Assembly (NCBI GenBank): GCA_900660155.1
Contig: CABFPE010000225.1
Location: forward strand, 1,002,369-1,022,402
Reading direction: 5' to 3'
DNA from: Hofstenia miamia
Taxonomy: Eukaryota; Xenacoelomorpha; Acoela; Hofsteniidae
DNA length: 20,034 nt
Both the position numbers and the translations under genes were made by a program. Positions 1 to 10,026 of this stretch are shown in pieces; the first letter of the stretch is position 1; each line of letters starts with the position of its first letter. Below the pieces are notes generated by a model. That model ran no database searches and was not told the DNA's origin. It saw only the letters and a program-made list of their open reading frames with translations.

Positions 1-290
1 TTTTTCATTTCTGAATGTAAATTGACGCTTTCTGAATGTTAATTGACGAATTCTAAATGTCGTTTTTCATTTCTAAATGTAAACTATGCTTTTCTAAATG
101 TTAGTTTTGATTTCTAAATGAATATTGACGCTTTCTAAATGTTAATTGACAAATTCTAAATGTATTTTTTCATTTCTAAATGTAAATTGACCATTTCTAA
201 ATGTAGTTTTTTATTTCTAATTGTAAAATGATTATTTCTAAATGTAAGTTGATGATTTCTAAATGTCACCTGGAAATGGTGTAGATTATA
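1..290. repeat. Minisatellite, 20/21-bp monomers in a 103-bp higher-order period
   Basis: Thirteen monomers start at 8, 29, 50, 70, 91, 111, 132, 153, 173, 194, 214, 235 and 256, each with the core TTTCTAAATGT (early copies TTTCTGAATGT) followed by 9-10 variable bases. The spacings run 21,21,20,21,20 and repeat in that order, so monomer n and monomer n+5 are always exactly 103 bp apart. The variable parts also repeat with this period (AATTGACG, then AATTGAC, then TTTTTCA, then AAACTATG or AAATTGACC, then TAGTTTT). A degenerate copy TTTCTAAGT lies at 292. The array is cut by the left edge of the window, so its full length is unknown. Confidence 0.93.
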
Positions 291-339
291 GTTTCTAAGT
301 ACATGTATTGAAAAGAAGGAAGTCAATGAACACACACAG

Positions 340-438
340 AAATCAATATCGTAATATTAGTAATGATAATCATGGATCATGACCAATGTTATAGTCAGCT
401 ACGACCCATCCCAAAATTACAACCCAGCTTCAGCTCTG
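340..438 (-). mobile_element. Terminal fragment of a hAT-like non-autonomous element (same family as 10973-11562)
   Basis: Read on the minus strand from 438, the sequence begins CAGAGCTG, as does the element at 10973. It then shares GTTG.AATTTT..GATGG.TC, CATGATTATC.TTAC and ATATTGATTT with it in the same order, apart from two extra stretches of about 20 and 4-10 bp here. Similarity ends near 340, and no matching opposite terminus is visible before the minisatellite, so the copy is truncated or its other end has been lost. An ORF crossing it (363-623) is not a gene. Confidence 0.6.
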
Positions 439-902
439 ATCCGAACCCGATATTTGAAATTAAATTATTAAATCGAGTGAGAAAATTTTTTAATGCAAAT
501 AATTCAGTTTTCTCTAAACGAAACTATGTGATAGTAAATGTAACATTTTTGAAATGTATTTGTATTACTATTTGCAAAATATATCAATTCAATACTCGAC
601 GTGGCTGTCTTGGAAACAACTGAATAGTAATGCGTACATGAAATGGGATCAAAGAATTTTAATGAACACATTAAATAACCTATACGACATGATCGAAAAC
701 TTCTGTAGTAATGATAATTTATAAGTCTGAAGAATTTTTTTAGTAAAGGTCTATTAGGGAGGGTGCGAACATCTTAGATTGGTCTCATGTTCCTTCAATT
801 TCAAATTTAGAATTTTTCAATTTTTTACTAAGTAAGTGCATCTTGCTAATATATGTCTAAGACTATAATCAATTTAACATTCATGTAATACATTGAAATT
901 AG
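439..902. other. Unassigned DNA upstream of the first visible INTS1 exon
   Basis: No sequence resembling the missing INTS1 N-terminal domain was found on the plus strand. A plus-strand stretch at about 519-722 is open for some 67 codons and ends in TAA, but it has no family resemblance I recognise. If the acceptor at 901-902 is right, all of this is intron. Confidence 0.5.
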
Positions 903-1270
903 TGTCTTCTAACACGATGTCTTTGCTCAAGGAAGAAACAGCGTCGCCGTCTCAAAGCCCAAAGCGGATAGAAGAGGGTGTTATGCTTTCTGAGCTGGCT
1001 ATTGATGGCACCAAAATTGTTCCCCGCTATGAAGGCTCCAAACAGAAAATCGCTGGACATTTAGTTACTGCTCTCAATGAAGTTCTCTCTCGGCGCCAAC
1101 TTTTGGATAGCGCCATCCGCAATATCGCTCGTCTTATGACCATCAGTTGTGGTGTTCCAGAAGTGAGAGTAATTGCCTCTCAGCGATTGGAAATTTGGCT
1201 TCAGAATACTAAGCTTCAAAAACCATGTCAAGATTTACTTACATCACTCTGTCTCAACTGCTCTGGAGAT
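903..1270 (+). CDS. INTS1: INTS1 exon a (first visible coding exon)
   Basis: This exon encodes the start of the conserved helical scaffold: RRQLLDSAIRNIARLM, then PEVRVIASQRLEIWLQN and CQDLLTSLCLNC. The 3' boundary is clear: GAT is followed by the donor GTATGT at 1271, phase 0. The 5' boundary is uncertain. The frame is open from 878, the only AG before the first in-frame ATG (917) is at 901-902, and I take that as an acceptor, giving a phase-1 start at 903. A true start at ATG 917 is the alternative. It would give a protein lacking the whole N-terminal domain, which I think less likely because animal INTS1 has about 300 residues ahead of this point. Confidence 0.85.
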
Positions 1271-1466
1271 GTATGTATATCTTCCACATAATTTAAGATT
1301 GCTATTTTTAATGTTCTTATCTGGGTAATAAATATTTCAATTTTGTTTGCATAATACTGAAATTTAGTTTTTTGTATTTGAATGAAAACCTTATAAATTT
1401 GCAAAAACTCTGCTAATATCGATCTTTGGTTTTTAGTGTTTTTTATTTGTCTTTTAATTTGGCCTG

Positions 1467-1501
<35 letters not shown>

Positions 1502-4500
1502 CACAATTTTATGCCTAGGTTTCTTCAGATTCCGAGGTCATCGTAAATTTGTTGAAAATACGTCCAAAATCTAAAGTTTTCACTACTTCAATGGTGCGGT
1601 CTCTTCATGACATGGCATCCGATCACCCATCTATGATTCAGCCCATTATTCGACACATTGTTTTTAATGAGTTCACACATACCCACGCGCGAAATCCCAA
1701 CAATCTCACCTTTCTAGCTGCGCTTTTTCAAGCTGATTTGGGGGCTGCATCACAACATCTTTCTGCAGTGTTCAGAGAGTTATTTCTTAACAAAGTAAAT
1801 TTTATAAATTATCAGCGTTAATGTATGTCAAGTATACTAAAATGAACTTTAAATACAAGTCATTTCTAAATTTCAGTTACAATGTTGTATCTAGTATATT
1901 TATAGGACGAATTCATTCCCTTTCAGATTAAAAAACCTCGAATTTATTGTGATTTTTGTTGTTTCTCCATTAACTGACATTAATTTCAGAAACTGTTTTT
2001 GTTTTATCTTGATATCTATAATATATTCTGTATTTCTGTATCTTATGCGTTTATGCACGAAGATTATTTGCATTTTAGGATGACTATATCAAGGCCACTC
2101 GTGCCTTTTTCCGTGAAGTTATCAAGTATCAACGTCATGATTTTGATCTAGTCCGCTATTGTGAAGGTCTCTGCGACGTTGTTGAACCTGAGATTGATTC
2201 ATCATTAAAGGAACGGTATCAAAGAAATATCATTGAACTCATCACGTACGCTATGTTTCTGAGCGTTTCACCATCTGCAAAGGAGTCGTTCTTGGCAAAT
2301 CCCCGTAACGATCAACCACCCGCTATCCTGCACAATGTATTTTTTTGTTTTATGATCAAAGAATAATTATATGATAATTATAACTAGTTTTCCGAAAAAT
2401 TTCTTAAGTGTTTGTTAATAGGATTTGGAAAGTATTTTACTTAGAGATTTTAACGGCCAATAAAGCGTAATATCAGCGAGCGTGCCATATTTCAAATGTT
2501 GAGCACACAAGGCTATGTGGCAATAGAACAACAAACCAATGTGATAGACCCTATTTATTTATAAAACTATGTTCCCAATGTGATTATATTTTATGTAATG
2601 TTAATTCAAAGCATAAACTTGTCTTTATTTGAAATTTTTAGACAACCCCAAACGAAATATTTATGACATGCATCTTTGTATGAATAATTGAATCATTTAT
2701 ATTTAGGTTTATTCAACTATTGCCTCAATTCTCACTTGTGCAGTCAATTGGTTAAAAGAACAGTCTTCAATATCGTCTTCACATTTCAAAACTTACCTCC
2801 AACGGCTTTTATACTGTGATGGCATAGAAACCTATTTCAGATCGGACATTTGGCCACCTGACAACGAAAAAACTGTTTACGTTAAAATCGTAAGAGAGGC
2901 ACCTTTATCTGAAGAAGTGCTGGGTAACTTAATTATGTTCGGAATTGAGCCGAAATTCGGATTAAATCCTTTTGATAGTTTTACTTTTATAGAAATGATA
3001 CTGACTCGCTCTCTTTGCAAGATACCAATCTCCAATTTTACAATGATTATTGATGGGATGTTTATGCTGGCTAGTTACCGAAAACCAGCAGAAATAACGC
3101 TCCCAGATAGTTTTAAACAACCAAATTTAGCAGTCACTAGTTTGATGTGGAAGACATGGCTTATACTTTTTGTGCTGTCTGTGCATAATCCTAAAACCAT
3201 AGGGAAGTTCTGTTGGAACAATTATCCTCAAATGCGCTCTTTCATAGAAATGTCACTGACGAACACATTTGCTTACCCTCCAGCGACTTATTTGGATGAG
3301 ACAAATACAATTGAAAGCATGAAACTAGCTGAACTTCAAGTCATTGAAAACGAACGTGTTCAAATTTTGGCCTTGGAATGTCATTTAGCCGGAAAATCAA
3401 TGACAGCTGAAACCAGTCATTTATTGAGTCAAGTTATGATCATTGATCCCGATGGCAGTCCGCGCACACCACCTTCTGAGTTTCTATCACATTTGAAAAA
3501 CATCTCATATCAATTAGACTGTAGACGATTCTTTTGTCAAAGCAGAGATCCTGATTTTCTTTTGGATGTTCTACAGCACAACAATTCTGGGCAATCCAGT
3601 AATTGGCTTTCTGGCATAATAATGTCGTCTGATATTTCAGTTGATAGCCTTCCCGTAGAATGTCTCTGTGAGTTTCTCCTGAATGCGCCAAGTACTTTCA
3701 GTGATAATCAGGTTGAAATTCTTAATAAGCTTCAACAGCGTTTGGCTACATATTTAACTCCTTCCGAAGAAGTTGGTGTAGCGTCTACATGGTCAATGAT
3801 CAATTATTTCCTGTTAAGATTATCCAATCCTTCCAGTGAAATAAGAAAACGCACTACAGACGTTCTTTTAAAACTTTTCAGTTTTGTTGAAGGTGTTGAT
3901 TTTCATGAAAACTCTAGTTTCTTGGACATCCTTTCTCAGTGTAATTGGTTTCATGAGTTCTTAGTTCCCATTATTAATCTGATTTTAAAGGCGTTAGACG
4001 TGGAAACTATTATTGATGTATGCTCTTCGTATTTCTCATTTCTTTTAAAATACATACTGCTGTTATTCAAAGAGCCTGTTTTTGAGAGTTCAGTATCAAC
4101 TCTGTGCCGCTGCCTCATCAGTAGAAAGCACTGTTTTAAGAAATGTTTTTCACAATTCACAGAAAAATTTGCAGACTTGCTTTCCTCATTAATCGAGAGT
4201 AACTCCACGCAGGCAGTCAATCTTAATAAAAATGATAGCAGCCGTGTAGTAGTTCAATTAGGAGAGTTATTTTTCCATGCTGACGACTCCATTGTATATT
4301 CCATTTATTTAATTTTGTCATATCCTTCAAGTGGCGAAATTTGGGGAAATCTTTTTAATCAATGGATTGTGGAAAAGCCCCTGTTTGTCGATGGTAGCAT
4401 TGTTTTCACAGCCATTCCATTTTGGATTCAGGAAAAACTTGTGCTGAACAATGAAGATGCGGCATCAATATTTTTAGAGCATTTTAGTCTAAAACAGCTT

Positions 4501-7500
4501 CTTAAAATTTATACTCTTTTCGGTGTCTCAGATGAAATAAAATCTTCAATTTCTCAAATTTTAACTGAATGTCGACTGGATGAAGTACGACTATGTTTAA
4601 AGGAAGAATTTACGCCTTCATTTCTGTCATTGTTAAGAATCCACGCAAAGGACAACCCAACGCTTTTAGAAGCCATCCAGGAGCCTAATGCAAATGATCC
4701 TGTTAGTCCCACTGTTTCGTTTGAATATAATCCCAAAATTAAGGTCACTCCTGAGAAAGTTGCCACTGATTTTCTTCCTGATGATGCTGTTCGTAGTGAT
4801 TTTGTTCATAATCTTACAATGTTGTTCAATGAAGAGACAGACGATTTTATTGTTCCCCTAATTCATTCTTTAGTCGTCAAGGGTAATGAGGATTTGGTGT
4901 GCACTGCTCTTCTTAAGGTCTATAATAATTCTTCTTGTTTCACGGATTGGACGAAGAAATTCCCATCTTCAGCTGCTATGTTAGTTATGTTTCTAGCTCG
5001 TAAAGTGAGTTCACATCGTCAATTGCTAATAGCTGTAGGTCGTTCGAAGCATCTGAAACATTTACTGAAGAATGACATCCGTCGATCCGAGCAATTAATG
5101 CAACCGAAATCACCCGAGTTGATAGTATCCAAACCGTTGCAAGTGTCATGCAGTGAGCTTTTGAAAAATTCGGAAGTGAAAATTGGCGCTCGAAGTGGTC
5201 AAATGATCTCGTCAAGTGGTCCTTGTCTTGACCTGGTACGTTTGTATTTTTAGTTTATCGTAAGACTATTTCCTATAGAAGTTGGCATTATAGTATTTCT
5301 TAAAATTGAAATTAATAGATTGAACTGAATTGGAATTATATTTTGGGGCATGTTAAGACGATTTATTGCTGAAAAGCTGATAATGAGCTTTTTGAATATT
5401 TGAAATATCATTTTTGTGCGGGAAATTTCTTAGAAAATATGGTTTAAGCTTTCAAATTCATAATCTAAGACGTCCAGTTAACAAAAATTTTATTAAAATC
5501 TTTTACCCTTTCAATTTTGATTTGGAAAAAGCGAATTTAAAATACTTGTAAGAGAATTTTAGGAATGTCATAATTTGTGTGATGTATTCATGTTTCATTT
5601 TATAAATTCAATTTTTTTAATTAATTAAGTTAGATTTTGTTATGATTAAATGGGCATAAATGGTGTAAGATTTTTATGACTTGTAATCCTTTTTAAATGC
5701 AGTTGAAATATCGCGTGGAGATATAATCGTAAACCCAAAAAAAAATGTTTTATAAATATTCTGCCCCTTTGCATCAGGGTAGGACTGGTATTAAGCACTG
5801 TTAATTATCACGTGTTTTTAAAGTTTTCAGAAAGAGTTATTTACAGAATGGATTTTAACAGGATAGTGACGTCGCGTGAGCACCCGAGTGAGTAAGCCGT
5901 TTTCTCTCACGATTTTGCAAATTGACTTGCCTGACACGGAATTGAATTATTATTATTATTATTATTATTATTAGGGGTACATTCTTATAAGCAAATATTG
6001 CTGCTCAAAAGTGATAGAGAAGGTAACTAACAAAACTGCTAATTACATCTTGCCTCCAACAGCCATTGATTTTTTTCCTTACCGCCAATCTTCAAGAAAT
6101 CTTTGATGTCTTTCCTCTTTGCTGAGCCCTTCTCCCTTCGCCTACTCTTTCATCTGCTCCTACTTTCTCCTGTGACTGTCCTCGCTGCCATAAAACTTCA
6201 CTTGTTTTTTATATTATTTGCCTTCTTCGGCTTATAAAGTCATTCATTATTATTGTCATTTAATATACACTAAAATAAAAATAGGATTTAAAACGATGCG
6301 TCTTCAAATTTTTTTGAAGCTGATTAGACTTGATGATGCCTGTAATTCTGTTGGAATTGGATTCCTGAGATTTGGTCCATTATACGCAAAAACTCTTAAA
6401 TGGATTTAACTACATACCAATTTATTCATCATAATGTATTTCAAAGCAAAATTGTGGGCAGATAACAAAGCCGTTCACTATATTATTAAGTGTGTGACGT
6501 GACATACCAAAGGATTAGCTAAAAATCAAACATTTTTCACACTGATCGGCTTACTGGTGTGAGACATATTTTGTGGACGTGAAAACCCGCATGCATATAC
6601 ATGTAGACATATTTGTTAAACAACATTGCCAGCTCGGGAATTGCAAGCGGAATGGCATGCTTAGTTCATATAGGTGTTAAAGATTACTGTGAATGGAAGG
6701 ATCATCCCAATATCTTGCACAAAGAGAAATATTTGTATTCTGAGACGTGCCTTTGGCATTGAGCTCTCATCATTATTCAAACCAATTGTCACACCTTTGT
6801 TCACCATTTACTTTTGTCATCATTGTCAATGTCTCATGTTAACTCTAAATTTGACAAATTTATTTATTATGTGAGTGTTCATTTGCTTTAAATTTCAGTT
6901 CTTCTCCAGCAAACGGGATATATGCTTAAATTTAAGAGCAGTCGCAGAATATATTAGACATTAGTTCTGTGTTAATTTTTGTCAAAATCTCAAAATATCG
7001 TTTGATCTTTTCATAATTGTCAACTTTCCATCATTCACCTTTTTTAAGTGTAACATTAACTAGGCCAAAAAGTATGTTGCATGGTCTCAAAACACTAATG
7101 TCGATTCTCATATTTTTCAAGATTCAACGTGTGTTTTCAAAGATTCCATTTCTACACCATTCATATTTCCATTTTCATCATACATAACTCTTAATGTAGC
7201 TCTAGAAATATATAAGTTTGAACGTTTTTTCGTGATATCCCCTTTTGCAAACCAATTATTTAGAACATTATATTTCCTATTAGGAAGGCTTATTTACTTC
7301 CATGTGTTAATTAAGATTCTTTTGCTTGACAAAGTCTATAGAAAATGGTAAATTTTTCCCTCTCTGTCGTATAGTTTACGGAAAAATTTACGAATAAAAT
7401 CTCTCTGGCCTCGTTGATTTTTTTAAAATGCGGTTCAAGCATGTTGAAACGACTGAGTCTGAGGTTGGCAATCATGTTACTGTCGAAAAACTCCAATAAG

Positions 7501-10026
7501 ATCGTCGTGACTAACATTAAAGTTTTGTGGAGTTGTTAGAAACTTAATATTGGGAAAATAAGTATTGCATTCAGATAATGGTTAGTAAACCTATTAATCA
7601 AAAACGTTTTTCATGACAATTGGTGGAGATATTGCTTATAAATTGTTGATTTTTAAGAATTTAAGGACAATGTGGTTCAATATTAATGGGCTAGCAAGAA
7701 CTTATTGTAGATAATTATTCAATCAGAAAATTGTATGCATATTTTTTCAGTTGAGATTCTTTTCAAATTGTTGAGAATCAACATAGCCCAGATGTTTATT
7801 TTTTAAATTCTTGAAAGATATATTCGACAAGCGTTTATGCATCATTAATCGACATTTTTTGTAGTTCCAGGTGTTATAAAGTGTTGACATTTTTTAAATT
7901 TGTAAATTGTTAACATAGTTGCATTTAAATTATTTTCTTTTAATATCTCGAGATGTTTATATTTAGGTCTGTCAGATTGATCCTGAAATTTCTTCACGTG
8001 ACTATTTTGCCAAAATATTGTTTTCATCCAATCATGAATCGTCCTCGTATCATTGTTTTCTCGTGGGACACCTTCTCCATCAAACATGTTGGCGAACATT
8101 GCAAACCGCTTTGCAGTGGATTTTACAAAACACAGAGGATGTGAATCCTTCAGTCACATTAGATGTCTTAGCTGCGCTGCAAGCCCATCCACGATTAATT
8201 ACAGGCAACGCTCACTCTCGATTGCCTTTGAAGCTATCACCATCACAAGCATTTGCATTACTGGACGTGATTTTATCAGAAGCCTCTAGTATGAGTAAGT
8301 AAACTTAAACTAAATATTATAGTATATTGTCCCGCAAAAAGATTCTCTGTTTTATGAATTACTGATAATTTCTACTTCGAAGGATTTCCTTTTGTATTGA
8401 TATTACTTAATTTAAACGTTCGTCAATAACCGCTACATAAATCGCTTTTACAATTCCCAAAATTTCTTGGCTTGAACGCGAACACTACAGTTTTTTATGT
8501 GTGATTCGTTTTGCAAAATGTTTTATTTAAATCACTCGTTAATTGTGCAATTTTAAGTTAATTTCAAAGTTAAATTCTGTTAACCACATTTTACCGTCAT
8601 CTATCATATTCTATAAATTGTTGGAGGTAAATAGCTCCTAGTTTCCCTTTTTTGACTTCAAAATTTCAATAAACTTGTAATAAGTTTGTATAAATGTATA
8701 ATTAACGACATTATGGCATTGAGTACATTAAAGTTATTATAATGGATTTATATTCTTTTGTTGAAGTAAATATATCGTTTAGAAGATGATTGGATTACAA
8801 CCTTGTATTCTCGAATTAAACTGCTGCACTTAATGTTGGACGATTTCACCTCCATACAGTATGCATCTCTGATTGAAAGACTGAAACCAACCTTAAGCCT
8901 ATCGAAAACCGTTCATTTGATGATGTATTTGGTGTCACCTTTGAAGATTAGACCCCCTCCGCTCAACACTTACGATGAAAGTGTAGGAAAGTTTTCTTTT
9001 GAGTTCGACACATTCTTCCACAAGATAATCCTCGCACTTTCCAATTCTGTTGGGAAGAAAGAACGTTTTGAGAGTGCAACCGTAATATTAAGAAACATTG
9101 CTTCCTACCACCCCATTTTTCTCCTTAGACATGTGGACATGCTCTCAGTGATTCTCCAGGGTAGAATGCGCGACAACTGGACAACATTCTCAAAAGAAGG
9201 CCATTGCGATATTTTTAAAGTCGTCATTAAACTATTTAGAAATATTACTCCTGATGTGTTCTCATATTCTGCGTATGCCACTATTTTTAATACCTACATG
9301 GATGCCATTGTTGAATTCATTGATTTGAATGAAGAATCAATTAAAAACTTTAGACTCCAACTATTCAACATCATTGAAATCCATTTGCGAAGCGATCAGA
9401 AAGAGTTGGTTAGATTGCTGAGGCCTTATGCTAAGAAGGTATACAACTGCCCTGAACTCAACGAACACTTACAGAATCTTCTCTTAATTGACTCAGAGGT
9501 CATTTGCTGTGATAAGGATAAGCCTTCTAAAAGTTTGCAGCGAAAATCTCTGCATTCTACTGTCAAATTTAGTGACACATGGACAGAAGCCAAACAGCTT
9601 CGTATGCTTATGAACTCCAGAGAAAATGTCAGGGATGAAGTCATTCAAAAAATGCATTCAATTTCATCAATGGGACGTAAAAATCCATTACTCTTCCCTG
9701 AAATTATGAACGACGTCCGCTTATTGATGGAGAGACAGGATCTCAGTGTGAATGAGCACCTGGCAAATCTTGTGAAAAAGATTTTGAAATACTGTCCACA
9801 ACATTCTAGTGCAGCTACAAGTGCGTACTTAAAGGACTTACTCACTTGCTCCAATTCTCGGCAAATTTCAAAGTCATTAACAATGGACTTGATTTGTCTC
9901 ACGCAGCAGTATGGTTTTGATTTGTTGATGTGTATTTTTGAGATGGCGATTTGTGGAAATGTCGTCTGCAGCGACGTTATTACGGAAGTGGTGCGATTTC
10001 AAAATTTAGAACAACTTTTTCGTTGA
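903..10026 (+). CDS. INTS1: Integrator complex subunit 1 (INTS1), six exons, 5' end missing
   Basis: Joining 903-1270, 1519-1794, 2079-2336, 2707-5235, 7967-8294 and 8783-10026 gives one open frame of about 1,666 residues ending in TGA at 10024-10026. It matches animal INTS1 colinearly. Landmarks, in order, are PEVRVIASQRLEIWLQN, ARNPNNLTFLAALFQ, KQPNLAVTSLMWKTW, SRDPDFLLDVLQ, LPVECLCEFLL and HPIFLLRHVDML. Known of the family: INTS1 is a large helical-repeat scaffold of the nuclear Integrator complex, which cleaves nascent RNA at snRNA 3' ends and at promoter-proximally paused RNA polymerase II. Human INTS1 has about 2,190 residues. The roughly 300 N-terminal residues before the first exon here (the conserved N-terminal domain) are not found in 1-902, so upstream exons probably lie outside the window. 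The charged acidic/basic linker of the vertebrate protein after the CLCEFLL segment is absent and the sequence there is short. The first four introns are phase 0 and the last is phase 1. Identification is from remembered family sequence, not a search. Confidence 0.93.
1271..1518 (+). other. INTS1 intron with a TA microsatellite
   Basis: The intron is 248 bp, from GTATGT to CCTAG. It holds an uninterrupted TA run at about 1469-1499, only some 20 bp before the acceptor and where the polypyrimidine tract and branch region would lie. Length changes in this run could affect splicing; this is inference. Confidence 0.85.
1519..1794 (+). CDS. INTS1: INTS1 exon b
   Basis: 92 codons, phase 0 on both sides. 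The acceptor is TTTTATGCCTAG, ending at 1518; a second AG at 1527-1528 is out of frame. The exon encodes VSSDSEVIVNLLKIRPKSKV, FNEFTHTHARNPNNL and HLSAVFRELFLNK, matching the human segment with IKIRLKPKV, FNELSSARNPNN and FLAMVFQDLLTNK. The donor GTAAAT at 1795 follows AAC AAA. Reading on past the donor gives only a short unconserved tail to a stop, which supports the splice. Confidence 0.92.
2079..2336 (+). CDS. INTS1: INTS1 exon c
   Basis: 86 codons, phase 0 on both sides. The acceptor is TTGCATTTTAG, ending at 2078, and the donor GTATTT at 2337 follows CACAAT. The exon encodes DDYIKATRAFFREVIKYQRH and continues with DFDLVRYCEGL and ELITYAMFLSVS. This is the direct continuation of exon b: LNK then DDYIKATRAFFREVI, compared with human TNKDDYLRASRALLREII. 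The exon has no early ATG and is easily missed by simple ORF scanning. Confidence 0.92.
2337..2706 (+). other. INTS1 intron (370 bp), no element recognised
   Basis: The intron has GT/AG ends and is phase 0. It is AT-rich apart from a slightly GC-richer patch near 2450-2545 that matches nothing else in the window that I could see. Confidence 0.85.
2707..5235 (+). CDS. INTS1: INTS1 exon d, large central exon
   Basis: 843 codons without interruption, about half of the visible protein. The acceptor TTTATATTTAG ends at 2706, and the donor GTACGT at 5236 follows GACCTG; both are phase 0. The first 70 codons (VYSTIASILTCAVNWLKEQ through YFRSDIWPPDNE) precede any start-like codon but clearly align with the human WWLHTVVPSI to WDNWPPESD segment. 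Strongly conserved stretches follow: LPDSFKQPNLAVTSLMWKTW, YPQMRSFIEMSLTN, RSDPDFLLDVL-like SRDPDFLLDVLQ, and LPVECLCEFLL. The distal part (after about codon 430) is much less conserved, as in other INTS1 proteins. No membrane segments or signal peptide are seen; this is a soluble alpha-helical protein. Confidence 0.95.
5946..5973. repeat. (ATT)n microsatellite
   Basis: About nine ATT units run without interruption and are followed by GGGGTAC. On the minus strand this is a (TAA)n tail at the end of the GC-richer segment to its right. That is how I-clade LINEs and some SINEs end. Confidence 0.9.
5974..6230 (-). mobile_element. Possible retroposon remnant ending in a (TAA)n tail
   Basis: This segment is clearly less AT-rich than the rest of the intron. 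It has a pyrimidine-rich plus strand (about 6080-6200) and lies directly beside the (ATT)n tract, which would be its 3' tail on the minus strand. No reverse transcriptase motif and no target-site duplication were found, so it is named only from composition and tail. A simple low-complexity patch is the alternative. Confidence 0.3.
7967..8294 (+). CDS. INTS1: INTS1 exon e
   Basis: The acceptor TATATTTAG ends at 7966. The frame starts VCQIDPEISSRDYFAKILFS and continues through FLVGHLLHQTCWRTLQTALQ to ALLDVILSEASSM. Joined to exon d it gives GPCLDL then VCQIDPEISS, which matches human LLVDWLEMLDPEVVSS across the 2.7-kb intron, so no exon seems to be missing between them. The donor GTAAGT at 8295 leaves phase 1. 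ORFs in other frames start inside this exon and are shadows. Confidence 0.88.
8295..8782 (+). other. Last INTS1 intron (488 bp), no element recognised
   Basis: GTAAGT at 8295 and CGTTTAG ending at 8782 define it. It is the only phase-1 intron in the visible gene. The content is AT-rich and no repeat stands out. Confidence 0.85.
8783..10026 (+). CDS. INTS1: INTS1 exon f, terminal coding exon
   Basis: The acceptor TATCGTTTAG ends at 8782. The phase-1 junction makes a lysine codon and then DDWITTLYSRIKLLHLML. The conserved block HPIFLLRHVDMLSVILQGRM matches human HPLLLLRHLPMIAALLHGRT, and the C-terminal helices (YCPQHSSAATSAYLKDLL, then TQQYGFDLLMCIFEMAICGN) match the end of the human protein. 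The stop TGA is at 10024-10026. The C-terminus is therefore complete. Confidence 0.92.

Larger units (their letters stand above)
5236..7966 (+). other. Largest INTS1 intron (2.7 kb)
   Basis: The intron runs from GTACGT to TATATTTAG and is phase 0. The protein alignment continues straight across it, so it probably contains no coding exon. It holds a (TTA)n tract with a GC-richer neighbour (5860-6230) and short ORFs on both strands (for example 6218-6409, and 7311-7517 on minus) that resemble no family I know. Confidence 0.85.

Noticed and set aside
1..290. Regular 11-bp core with variable spacers, superficially CRISPR-like
   Set aside because: The core is too short, the spacers are only 9-10 bp and themselves repeat every 103 bp, and the context is a spliced eukaryotic gene. 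It is a satellite.
363..623. Plus-strand 86-codon ORF
   Set aside because: It crosses the hAT-like terminal fragment and ends in low-complexity sequence; it has no family resemblance.
519..722. Open stretch on the plus strand that might be the preceding INTS1 exon
   Set aside because: Its translation does not resemble the INTS1 N-terminal domain, and it is short enough to occur by chance.
3440..5215. Several minus-strand ORFs of 70-89 codons
   Set aside because: They lie entirely inside the conserved large INTS1 exon and are antisense shadows.
7311..7517. Minus-strand 68-codon ORF inside the large INTS1 intron
   Set aside because: It has reasonable composition, but there is no recognisable family, no partner exons and no promoter or poly(A) signal.
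7845..8144. ORFs overlapping INTS1 exon e in other frames
   Set aside because: The INTS1 frame is conserved and spliced on both sides; the others are not.
9426..9902. Minus-strand ORFs opposite INTS1 exon f
   Set aside because: They are shadows of the conserved coding strand.
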